NCBI RefSeq assembly: GCF_000520815.1 | Contig: NZ_ASRY01000186.1 | Span: 1 to 64,000 of the forward strand | Length of the DNA stretch: 64,000 nt | Direction of reading: 5' to 3' | DNA from: Paenibacillus maysiensis | GTDB taxonomy: Bacteria > Bacillota > Bacilli > Paenibacillales > Paenibacillaceae | In this document: one piece after another, positions 17,283 through 24,792 of the stretch | Layout: every line of letters starts with the position of its first letter | Position numbering within the stretch: position 1 is the first letter of the stretch | Made by a program: the position numbers and the translations under genes | The notes under the pieces: generated by a model | Told to the model about the DNA's origin: nothing | The model's database searches: none | Seen by the model: the letters and a program-made list of their open reading frames with translations, nothing else

Positions 17283-18473
17283 ATGAAGTGGAAAGAGCCA
17301 ACGTTTGGTGCAACACCTATGTTGAAAGCTTTAACAACCGCTAATGCACACAGGAAAGCAAAGGCTTTTGATCTGGCGGCAGAACAGAAAAAACAAAAAC
17401 TGAATTATCCGGACTGGGCCCAGACATGGATGCGTAAATACAAAGAGGATTGGTATATCGCTCAAGCAAACGGCGACGAGGTCGGTATGCGCAAAGCGCA
17501 AAAGCTGGCAGAAGGACTTCGAAGCAAGCTTCGTGAGATGGCAACGATGCCCAAGTGGGCTCAGGAGCAGATGCAAAAAGAAACCGTCCGCTGGATGACT
17601 GCCGAGGCAAGCGGGAATATCAGGGAAAAGTTAGCTGCTGAGAAGGCGGGACGAGCCATACGAGAGAAGTTGGGGCTGATCGATACCACTGATAAGGCAT
17701 CACCAGAAGTACCCGTTACCAACGAATCGAAAGATGAACCTACAAAAACGAACGTAAAGACTCCGGCTGGAAAATGGATACCTGCTGAATTCCAATATAA
17801 CGGTAGTTCTGAAGCTGAGAAATATTTCAAAAAGCGTTCAAAAAAATTTATTAAACAGAAATGGAATCAGGAAAAGCTGCACAGTTTGTGGGAAGCTACA
17901 AAAAGTATACAAGAAACGTATCATATTCAGATTGATCCACGCCTTTTGTTAGCTATTATTATTCAGGAAGGGACGGGAAGCTTTAATACGAGTAGTACAA
18001 ATCGAGCAGCCGATGGTCAGCATGGTGTCGAGACTAATTATGCAAAGGATTTGGTGAAGGCACATAATTTAATATTTGGTAAAATGTTGGGATACATTTA
18101 CTATGGCGAGGAATTTAGACAAGTTGTAGTTAAAAACAACAACTTGGAGGGGATTAAAGGTAAAGGTGATATATATCAATACTGCAATTGGATAACTCCG
18201 ATTGTAAGAATGAATTCGAAAAGAGTGGATTATGGGCCGTATGCAGGTCATGGTACATGGGGTGAAGATGTAAAATCCATTTATGACAAACTAAGTAATA
18301 AAGAGTCCGATAATTATGACTTATATCTATCAAGTATTAGTAAAAGCACAGCTCAAAATATAGCTAGCGCAGAAGGTATAAAACTTCCTGCTATTACTTT
18401 CAAGGCACTCCAAAATGCCCAAGATAGTCATGGTAATCCGAATTATAAGTGGACGGTAACGGGCAAACGATAA
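17283..18473 (+). CDS. Muramidase-like effector with shared Trp-rich module
   Basis: A 396-residue protein without signal peptide. Residues 42 to about 128 repeat the helical module of the spike protein (YPDWAQ, KEDWY, NGDEVG, MPKWAQEQM, TVRWM), followed by a charged Thr/Lys linker. The C-terminal half resembles lysozyme-like or glucosaminidase folds: QIDPRLLLAIIIQEGTGSF places a candidate catalytic Glu at residue 229, and later YCNWITPIVRMNSKRVDYG and YAGHGTWGEDV fit a lysozyme-like domain. AAGGAG precedes the ATG. It is probably a separately encoded cargo that cleaves peptidoglycan glycan strands. The fold assignment rests on pattern only. Confidence 0.72.
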   Translation: MKWKEPTFGATPMLKALTTANAHRKAKAFDLAAEQKKQKLNYPDWAQTWMRKYKEDWYIAQANGDEVGMRKAQKLAEGLRSKLREMATMPKWAQEQMQKETVRWMTAEASGNIREKLAAEKAGRAIREKLGLIDTTDKASPEVPVTNESKDEPTKTNVKTPAGKWIPAEFQYNGSSEAEKYFKKRSKKFIKQKWNQEKLHSLWEATKSIQETYHIQIDPRLLLAIIIQEGTGSFNTSSTNRAADGQHGVETNYAKDLVKAHNLIFGKMLGYIYYGEEFRQVVVKNNNLEGIKGKGDIYQYCNWITPIVRMNSKRVDYGPYAGHGTWGEDVKSIYDKLSNKESDNYDLYLSSISKSTAQNIASAEGIKLPAITFKALQNAQDSHGNPNYKWTVTGKR

Positions 18474-18499
18474 ACTGAAATTCGAAAAGAGGAAAAGAA

Positions 18500-19693
18500 G
18501 TGTACAAGCCAAGTTACGGTTATTTCATTATGTTGCTTTTTTTGGTTTTAGGAGTAACCGCATGTAGTCTTTCAGACATCAATACTTATAACAATGAGAA
18601 AACAGCTACTGCTAAAGTTAAGCAAGAAAGCACTGGTTACTATCCAGATAAAAGAACAGACGAAACCAAAAATGTTGTATCTACCGATCCGAAGCCCCTT
18701 CAGGACGAGGACTTTGAAATTTCATATCGGTCACACAAGATTGATAAAAAAACAGACATTAAAGAACTTATTCATAAGTTGGGTTACGGTGAGGGATATG
18801 ATAGTTCCAATCGAGGATATATTAGTGGGAACGGGACTTACAGAAGGTGGAACTTGTCTTATCCTAACTATGTGGACCCACAAATTGATTTTGTAGTTTT
18901 ATCTAAAATTGAACTTGAAGGGGAGGAACTGGTGGATGGTGAAAGCTATCTAGTAGCCGTGAGCTTGGAAAATCCCAAGTTTAAAACCAAAAGAGGCTTG
19001 AAGGTCGGTGATACACTTGGCAAAGTACTACAACTTTACGGACAACCAAGTATCGTGAAAAATAGTAATCTGATCTACTCCAAAGATAGCCTACATTTGA
19101 GCATTCATTGGGATGTTAAAACAGAGAAAGTAGACAATATTTTCATTGAATATAACATGGAGAAATCCATAAGACAGCAACGTAGCGCTGATTATGTAGA
19201 AGAAGATGCTCAGCCCGACCCTAATCTGGAACCATATACTATTCAAGAAGGACAATCTTTTATCACTTCTCTTAATGGGTGGGGGAAAGTAAGGTTTGTA
19301 TCTACATTAAAAGATGAGGAAACAAATGATCTGATACAAGCAAAGTTTTTTTTGGAAGCTAACAGCGAGAAGTATGCGGAAAAGAAGATTTTATACGAGT
19401 TTCCCGAATTTTATGGTAACAACGGTAAGATGATTGACAAGATCAAAGCAGTAAGCTTTAAAGATTTAAATCAGGACGGGCGTACGGATATTGTCATAAT
19501 TGCGGATTATATCACAGGGGTTAATGCACACGGAATAGAAACTCTACCTGTCGCGGGGATTTACTTTCAGAAAAAGGACAACACGTACACTACCCTGCCT
19601 AAATTGGATAAGAATATTAATCAAACAGGCCATAATCGAACGCTTCAAAATGTCCTTCAATACGTAAGCAAACAACGAATAAACGTGCAATAA
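18500..19693 (+). CDS. Lipoprotein with DxNxDG-type domain, candidate immunity protein
   Basis: A 397-residue lipoprotein with GTG start and AGAGGAA upstream. The lipobox is GVTAC (Cys22). The middle contains a region around KTKRGLKVGDTLGKVLQLYG, similar to small repeats found in secreted Firmicute proteins. The last 150 residues form a domain with FPEFYGNN, VSFKDLNQDGRTDIVIIADY (a calcium-loop or FG-GAP-like motif), VAGIYFQKKD and a final QYVSKQRINV. The same domain ends the lipoprotein at 20874. It directly follows the muramidase-like gene, so surface immunity to that effector is a fair inference. Confidence 0.75.
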   Translation: MYKPSYGYFIMLLFLVLGVTACSLSDINTYNNEKTATAKVKQESTGYYPDKRTDETKNVVSTDPKPLQDEDFEISYRSHKIDKKTDIKELIHKLGYGEGYDSSNRGYISGNGTYRRWNLSYPNYVDPQIDFVVLSKIELEGEELVDGESYLVAVSLENPKFKTKRGLKVGDTLGKVLQLYGQPSIVKNSNLIYSKDSLHLSIHWDVKTEKVDNIFIEYNMEKSIRQQRSADYVEEDAQPDPNLEPYTIQEGQSFITSLNGWGKVRFVSTLKDEETNDLIQAKFFLEANSEKYAEKKILYEFPEFYGNNGKMIDKIKAVSFKDLNQDGRTDIVIIADYITGVNAHGIETLPVAGIYFQKKDNTYTTLPKLDKNINQTGHNRTLQNVLQYVSKQRINVQ

Positions 19694-19719
19694 GTAATGT
19701 AAGAAGGGAGTTTTGTGAA

Positions 19720-20853
19720 ATCAACTTTGTAAAACAGAATACAATAATATTGTTTGCAATGTTAATTAGCCTGTTATTGAATGGATGTGTGGAAAAACAA
19801 ACGAACGAAAAGCAACACACAATTGAACCTATGGAACCTGGCGTTCAAGTGATGGAGCATAAAGCTGTGACGGAATCAGAGTCTACTAATCAAAATCAAG
19901 ATCGAAATAGCAATATTGTTACTCCAGTAAATAAAAGCTTAGAGCCAAATAAAAGAAGTAGTGCTCGCGCTACAGATTCTAACACATTAGATCAGTTTAT
20001 CAAGAAAATCCAACCACAAGATGAGCATCTTCAAAAAATATTAAAAGAAGATTTGGATCGTGATGGAAAGCCGGAATACGTGCTTGCTTTTGGAATAGAA
20101 AAAGAGGAAATTGACAACATATTTGTAGTCCGGGAGGATGTTGGCTATCACATCATTGATAAATTAGAGGACCCCGTTATAGTTGTACATCTAAATACAG
20201 ATGTGAGAATCATGAAGCTGGATCAAACAGATCAAAAATTTATCGTAGTATATTCCACTAGCGAAGTGGATGAGGCCGAAGGATTCTCTATATTTGCTTT
20301 GAACCATAACCAAATTAACAACCTGAATTACAATTATCCAGAAGCAACAGGGCAAGGAAGCAGGAAGCTAGAGGATATTAATAAAGATGGTGTTTTTGAG
20401 GATGTGAGTTATTACCATTTTCAGGATACTCAACAACATACAATAATGACGTATCAGAAATTCGATAAGACTGGGCAAGAAAAATCAAAAGTTCTATATG
20501 AGAATAAAAACAAAAAATTTGTATATCCCCTGATTCCTAAAGATATTATTCAAAATTATTTGGAGGATCATTATCTTAAGAAACGCTTCTTCATACCCTT
20601 GCCTGAGATGGAGGAATTCACTGTTTTGTCAGCAAACCCCAAATATGATTTTGAGAATATCATAGATTTCTCCGCTATGAACTATACGGGATTAGATCTA
20701 GATATAAAAGAGATTGCTTATGAGGGTAATCAGCGGTCGTTTTTGGTAAAGAGTAGCTCAGAAGAAGAGGAATCAAACCAAGGACTTGTATTTACATTGG
20801 AAAAACAGTCAGGCAAGTGGAAGATTATGAGTATAGAGATGAACGATAAATAG
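19720..20853 (+). CDS. Lipoprotein with DxDxDG motifs; anomalous start
   Basis: About 378 residues. The open frame encodes a textbook lipoprotein signal (FVKQNTIILFAMLISLLLNG then Cys23) but has no good start codon. AAGGGAG is followed by GTG AAA TCA ACT TTG TAA in another frame, and only ATC (19720) or a TTG inside the hydrophobic core (19750) are in frame. A one-base shift near 19730 would restore a normal MKSTL-type start, so a frameshift or sequence error is likely. The body has DLDRDGKPEYVLAFG and DINKDGVFEDVSYY motifs. It sits between two lipoproteins that share a C-terminal domain. Function unknown; immunity or accessory role inferred. Confidence 0.6.
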   Translation: MNFVKQNTIILFAMLISLLLNGCVEKQTNEKQHTIEPMEPGVQVMEHKAVTESESTNQNQDRNSNIVTPVNKSLEPNKRSSARATDSNTLDQFIKKIQPQDEHLQKILKEDLDRDGKPEYVLAFGIEKEEIDNIFVVREDVGYHIIDKLEDPVIVVHLNTDVRIMKLDQTDQKFIVVYSTSEVDEAEGFSIFALNHNQINNLNYNYPEATGQGSRKLEDINKDGVFEDVSYYHFQDTQQHTIMTYQKFDKTGQEKSKVLYENKNKKFVYPLIPKDIIQNYLEDHYLKKRFFIPLPEMEEFTVLSANPKYDFENIIDFSAMNYTGLDLDIKEIAYEGNQRSFLVKSSSEEEESNQGLVFTLEKQSGKWKIMSIEMNDK

Positions 20854-20873
20854 TAGAAAGCGTGATATCCAGC

Positions 20874-22136
20874 ATGAATTACTTGAAGTACGGGCGAATT
20901 TGTTGCGTTCTGTTATTACTAATTTCCTGTGTAGTACTGAACGGATGTACGAAGGGGAATGATTCTTCAACAACAGAAACAAATCATACGCTTATTGAAC
21001 AGCAAAGCTACGAACTCATTCAAGAGAAATATTCGGAAAATGGGATCATTATTAAATATCCTCAAATTACAAAACTCAAGGATGCTGAAAAGCAAAAGTC
21101 TTTAAACCAAATTCTTAAGAACGAAGCTTTAAAAGGATTACATGAATACGGAGATTCTGATTCTGGAGTTCATCTCGAAATTGATTATGAGATTAAACGA
21201 CAAAGTGAACGGTTCTTGAGTGTTCAATATACGGGTGTTCGTTATGTGAAGGACGCAGCCTATCCTAATCATATTTTCTATACGACCAACTTGGATATGA
21301 AGCAGGCTTTAAGATTAAGATTGAGTGATCTAGTAAAGATCGAGAAACCTTTTATAGAGCTTTTAAAAAATGGGAAAATTACAGCTGTACAACCGGAACA
21401 AAAAGGCTTAATCGGTGATTTTACTCAAGATGAGTTAAATCAATGGTTAACAAGCGCAGATGTACCGGAAGGTTCAGCCGAGGAGTCAGAATTAGATACG
21501 TTTAGTTATCTTACAAGTGATTCATTGGGAGTGAGTATACCCGTGGCTCATGCAGTAGGGGACCATGCAGAGTATGAGATTCGTTTTGCGCAAATTCCAG
21601 ATGGCATTAAGCAAAATAAGGAATTATGGCAAGAAATAAACCCTGTTGTTGATCAGTCCGCTACCGTTGTTAACGGGGGGGAATTGGATACCGACCAATT
21701 TAACATTGATGAGCAGCAGTCCTTTGAAACCAGTTTTGAAGGATGGGGGCATGTCAAGTTTGTTTCGACTGTTGGAATGATCGAGGAAGCCCGAGGGAAT
21801 TATTTCTTTTTGTTAGATGAGCAAGGTTATATTCTGTACTCGTTCCCTGAATTTTATGGAAATAACTGGTCTGGAGAGGATGGGCTAGCAGCAGTAGCTT
21901 TTAAGGACGTGAATAAAGATGGGCTAAAAGACGTCATTATTATCGCTTACGTTGACGCGGGAGCAGGGCCAAGTATATCAGATCCTTTTCCCATTGCAGG
22001 TATATACTTTCAGAAAAAAAATAAAACCTTTACCGCCGTGCCTGCACTGGATCAGGCTCTCAACGATCAGGGGCATAATCAAACCATTAAAGATGTCATT
22101 CAATACGTAAGCAAACAACGGATAAACGTAAACTAA
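20874..22136 (+). CDS. Lipoprotein with RsiV/DUF4163-like and duplicated C-terminal domain
   Basis: About 420 residues. The lipobox is VLNGC (Cys25). Residues about 45-240 resemble the DUF4163/DUF3298 arrangement of PdaC and RsiV (IIIKYPQITKLKDAEKQ, VQYTGVRYVKDAAYPNH, TTNLDMKQALRLRLSDLV). In RsiV such a domain binds lysozyme. The C-terminal 150 residues repeat those of the lipoprotein at 18500 (FPEFYGNN, FKDVNKDGLKDVIIIAY, IAGIYFQKK, QYVSKQRINV). A GTG at 20862 is an alternative start; ribosome binding sites are weak. Near a muramidase-like cargo, a lysozyme-binding immunity role is an attractive but unproved inference. Confidence 0.72.
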   Translation: MNYLKYGRICCVLLLLISCVVLNGCTKGNDSSTTETNHTLIEQQSYELIQEKYSENGIIIKYPQITKLKDAEKQKSLNQILKNEALKGLHEYGDSDSGVHLEIDYEIKRQSERFLSVQYTGVRYVKDAAYPNHIFYTTNLDMKQALRLRLSDLVKIEKPFIELLKNGKITAVQPEQKGLIGDFTQDELNQWLTSADVPEGSAEESELDTFSYLTSDSLGVSIPVAHAVGDHAEYEIRFAQIPDGIKQNKELWQEINPVVDQSATVVNGGELDTDQFNIDEQQSFETSFEGWGHVKFVSTVGMIEEARGNYFFLLDEQGYILYSFPEFYGNNWSGEDGLAAVAFKDVNKDGLKDVIIIAYVDAGAGPSISDPFPIAGIYFQKKNKTFTAVPALDQALNDQGHNQTIKDVIQYVSKQRINVN

Positions 22137-22157
22137 CCGACAAAAAGGGGCAGAGAC

Positions 22158-23552
22158 ATGGGATATCCAATTATAAAGTATAACGGAACGGTTTTATCTC
22201 TTAAAAATCCGAAAGTTAAAGTTGTACAGAAAATGAATGAGCATGTGAAAGTCTTTTTGACGGGCGTGCTAACCGGTACTCAAATAGAAGAGTACACAGA
22301 TCATATGGAGGCAGGAGCTAAGTTAGTTGTTTCTTATCTGAATGATGATCAGAAACAGATTGTATTATTTAGAGGATTAGTCGCGCAGTTCAGAATCAAG
22401 CTGGTGTCCAATGTAGCCTATTTGGTCGTCGAAGCTCTATCCTATACTAGCCAACTGGATGAAGTGCTTCATAGACAATCTTTTCAAAATGTGAAAATGA
22501 AGGTACAGGCATTACTTGAACATGTACTCCAATCATATCCTAAAGCCAATTGTACGAGTCGCTTAAAAGATCAGCTTTTACAGGAATTTACGATGCAATT
22601 CGATGAAACGGACTGGTCGTTTCTGAAACGTATAGCGTCTAGGCTTGGTTGGGGACTGATACCTGATCCGATTGGAGACAAACCTCAGTTTTATTTTGGA
22701 TTACCAGATGGTGTCAATCAAGGTGAGCTAAAACAGTATAACTACTCGATGACCAGAAAAACCAAGCCAGGGGCCAGCAAGGACGACAATTTTTTGTATT
22801 ATAAAGTGCAAACGACAGGGGCCAAAGATGCCCTGCTGCACATTGGAGCAGAGGTCAAATTCAAAGGGAAAACCTTATACGTCCTGCAATCTGTTGCGTT
22901 TATACGGCACAGTACCTTGTGGCATGAATATGTGCTAACTACATCGGATGGAATGAAGCAGGATTTGATTTTAAACGAGAATATTCGCGGCATCTCATTG
23001 AAGTCCAAGGTCATTGGAATCGAGCAGGATCATGTGAAGGTTTTCTTTTATGAAATGGATAAGGTCAAGCCTAACGTCAAGGAAACCTGTGCTTTTCCAA
23101 CGGCTACATTTTATACATCGGAAGGGAATACGGGATGGTACTGCATGCCAGAGCTGTTTGATTTTGTAGATATCTACTTTCCGACCTCTAAAGAAAAAGA
23201 CGCCATTGTAACCCACTCAATCCGAAAGAGATCGAAGGGCGGTGACTTTATTAAGGACCCGTCGACGAAGATATTTATGACCAAGTACCGCAAAGCTATT
23301 ATATTTGAGAAAAATGAAATTTTAATCACGGGGAATGACGATGAAGTGGTGATTCGACTGCTGGATGACCATGGAATTGAATTGCGGAGTAAAAAGGACA
23401 TCCGTGTTAAGGCTGATGGAAACTTGGTATTCAATGCGGGTAACACAATACAGGTCACCGCGAAGGATGCCATCGGTTTAAAATGTAAAACGAGTTTGGT
23501 AGAAATGGATGGTAACATCAAAATGACTGGAGAAAAGATAAAGACGCAATAA
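22158..23552 (+). CDS. Second VgrG/gpD-like spike protein without effector domain
   Basis: A 464-residue homologue of the first half of the spike at 11511. It has the same order: an N-terminal gpD-like domain (QFDETDWSFLKRIASRLGWGL), a gp5-like OB fold (NTGWYCMPELFDFVDIYFP, then SIRKRSKGGDF) and a beta-rich tail (DDHGIELRSKKDIRVKADG, AIGLKCKTSLVEMDGN). It ends where the first protein's Trp-rich module begins, so it carries no cargo. AAAGGGG precedes the ATG. It might form mixed trimers with the toxin-bearing spike, serve the separately encoded effector, or be a spare copy. No signal peptide. Confidence 0.83.
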   Translation: MGYPIIKYNGTVLSLKNPKVKVVQKMNEHVKVFLTGVLTGTQIEEYTDHMEAGAKLVVSYLNDDQKQIVLFRGLVAQFRIKLVSNVAYLVVEALSYTSQLDEVLHRQSFQNVKMKVQALLEHVLQSYPKANCTSRLKDQLLQEFTMQFDETDWSFLKRIASRLGWGLIPDPIGDKPQFYFGLPDGVNQGELKQYNYSMTRKTKPGASKDDNFLYYKVQTTGAKDALLHIGAEVKFKGKTLYVLQSVAFIRHSTLWHEYVLTTSDGMKQDLILNENIRGISLKSKVIGIEQDHVKVFFYEMDKVKPNVKETCAFPTATFYTSEGNTGWYCMPELFDFVDIYFPTSKEKDAIVTHSIRKRSKGGDFIKDPSTKIFMTKYRKAIIFEKNEILITGNDDEVVIRLLDDHGIELRSKKDIRVKADGNLVFNAGNTIQVTAKDAIGLKCKTSLVEMDGNIKMTGEKIKTQ

Positions 23553-23579
23553 CTAAAACCACTAAGAGAGGGTAAACGC

Positions 23580-23726
23580 ATGGCTAAAGTAACTACAGGA
23601 GCAATCGTGAATGAGAAACCGCCTACCCAAGAAGATATGATTCAAGAATGGAAACGTAAAATAAGTAAGGGCGAATATCCTTTTATTCATGTAACTCAGC
23701 ATAGTACCAAAAGTGAAGAACGGTAA
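23580..23726 (+). CDS. 48-residue protein at the end of the spike island
   Basis: A short open frame with AGAGAGGG upstream of its ATG and 27 bp after the second spike gene. The product begins MAKVTTGAIVNEKPPTQEDM and ends in HVTQHSTKSEER; it is hydrophilic, with a short helix IQEWKRKISKG. I do not recognise it. Its good ribosome binding site and in-operon location argue that it is real. It may be a small adaptor or tip-associated peptide. Confidence 0.6.
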   Translation: MAKVTTGAIVNEKPPTQEDMIQEWKRKISKGEYPFIHVTQHSTKSEER

Positions 23727-23738
23727 ACGGGTCTAGCG

Positions 23739-23816
23739 ACGACTGGATGGGGCTCCTAAAGTTTTACTTATATTTAATATTTTTTATGACTTAACGTTAC
23801 TTGCCTATCCAGTCGT
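23739..23816. repeat. Inverted repeat ACGACTGGAT / ATCCAGTCGT
   Basis: Perfect 10-bp arms at 23739-23748 and 23807-23816, extendable by GC and GGC on either side with single bulges, enclose 58 bp of AT-rich DNA just after the last island gene. It could be a terminator-like structure or the edge of a lost element. Confidence 0.5.
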
Positions 23817-24015
23817 GCTAATCATGGTTGCATTTTGCTTTGATGCACCCAACAGCATGGATTCAATCGTTCTTTTTCAGAAGGAGTTCCAATCTACCGC
23901 AGTTAGTTGCAAAAATATAAAAAACCGTACACCGTGGGGGGAATCCAGCGGGGTAAGGTTGAATGTGCTTGAATCAAATGACGTATTTAAATTACATATA
24001 TAGTAGAAGAAAAAA

Positions 24016-24129
24016 TTATTCTCTCGGAATGGCGACGATAACGCCCTTGTAGTCTGCTGCTTTCTTCCAGCTCTTTGGAGCCTTCGACAAGGGATTTGCC
24101 GGAAGAATCCGTGAAAATATTCTAAAGCT
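24016..24129 (-). pseudogene. Short coding remnant, unidentified
   Basis: On the minus strand an open stretch without start codon ends in SWKKAADYKGVIVAIPRE and a stop. The composition looks like a genuine protein C-terminus with a buried VIVAI strand, but no family is recognised and the frame is closed by TAG upstream. Probably the tail of a gene deleted at the island's edge. Confidence 0.3.
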
Positions 24130-24191
24130 CTACAAAGTTCGACATATTGTTCGCTTTTTCGCACCATATTCTATTTAATGAGGGATTTTGT

Positions 24192-24220
24192 TTGCTATTT
24201 AGCATATATTTATGTATAAT
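24192..24220 (+). promoter_or_regulatory. Sigma-A-type promoter of the DUF2294-like gene
   Basis: TTGCTA, a 17-bp spacer and TATAAT, ending 52 bp before the start codon. Confidence 0.7.
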
Positions 24221-24271
24221 TTAACATGTTGAAAGATTGATTGTACGTAATATGCTGATGAGGGTGGGTCC

Positions 24272-24610
24272 ATGACGCTGCTCGACAGTAATGAAGGCAA
24301 GAAGCGAATGTGTCAGATTTACAACGAAATTTCAAAGGAACTGTTCGGCTTCGGGACCACGCTACTGCGGGCCACCGTTGAGAACAACATTGTTACCTTT
24401 GTGGCGAAGCATCGGCGTTCTCCACGCTCGGCGGCATTGGAAGTGGAAGCCCCCGGCTTGAAGCTGGAAGTGGATTTCCGAATGTCCATGCTGTATAAGA
24501 AGAGACTTCGCGAGAAGCTGATTGAGGATATGGGGCTCGATATTGAAGCTTTACTGCGCGACTATGATTCAGCAACGCAGTGGGCAATCACGAACATCAT
24601 ACTGAAATAA
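24272..24610 (+). CDS. DUF2294-like protein
   Basis: A 112-residue soluble protein that I place, with reservation, in the DUF2294 family. Its layout fits: an N-terminal helix (RMCQIYNEISKELFGFG), a central two-stranded part (LLRATVENNIVTFVAKHR), and a C-terminal helix (LYKKRLREKLIEDMGLDIEALL). GAGGGTGGG precedes the ATG. The biochemical role of the family is not established. It has its own promoter and is separated from the downstream transporter operon by a 182-bp leader with a terminator, so it may regulate or simply precede that operon. Confidence 0.55.
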   Translation: MTLLDSNEGKKRMCQIYNEISKELFGFGTTLLRATVENNIVTFVAKHRRSPRSAALEVEAPGLKLEVDFRMSMLYKKRLREKLIEDMGLDIEALLRDYDSATQWAITNIILK

Positions 24611-24707
24611 TCCTAATACAATTGGATATTCGGCTTTTCGCTTCGGATCTATCTGAGGGGAGAACCTGTTGTAACACACAGCGGGATCAACTTATTCTTT
24701 GTTTACG

Positions 24708-24749
24708 AAGAAAAGTATTCTTGTTTATACAAGAGTACTTTTCTTTTTT
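24708..24749 (+). terminator. Terminator or attenuator before the transporter operon
   Basis: GAAAAGTATTCTTG pairs with CAAGAGTACTTTTC around a six-base loop and runs into TTTTTT. It sits about 100 bp after the DUF2294 stop and 44 bp before the substrate-binding-protein gene. GAACCTG (24662-24668) and CAGGTTC (24757-24763) flank it as a 7-bp inverted repeat, which could compete with the terminator stem. Confidence 0.8.
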
Positions 24750-24792
24750 GTGTCATCAGGTTCGCAGAATGAATAAATAGGGGGAGCTTCAA

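Larger units (their letters stand above)
23727..24271. other. 545-bp region closing the spike island
   Basis: No convincing gene. It contains a 10-bp inverted repeat (23739-23816), a short minus-strand coding remnant (24016-24129) and, at its end, the promoter of the DUF2294-like gene. An open frame at 23815-24003 has no ribosome binding site and no recognisable product. Confidence 0.5.

Noticed and set aside
9966-23726. The island as an ordinary prophage
   Set aside because: No integrase, terminase, capsid, portal, sheath, tube, tape-measure or lysis cassette is present; only tail-spike-like genes, with several lipoproteins that prophages rarely carry.
23815-24003. A 62-residue open frame after the island
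   Set aside because: No ribosome binding site, no recognisable domain, and its start overlaps the inverted-repeat arm.
24611-24792. A purine riboswitch
   Set aside because: The conserved purine-aptamer loops and junction were not found; only terminator-type pairing is visible.
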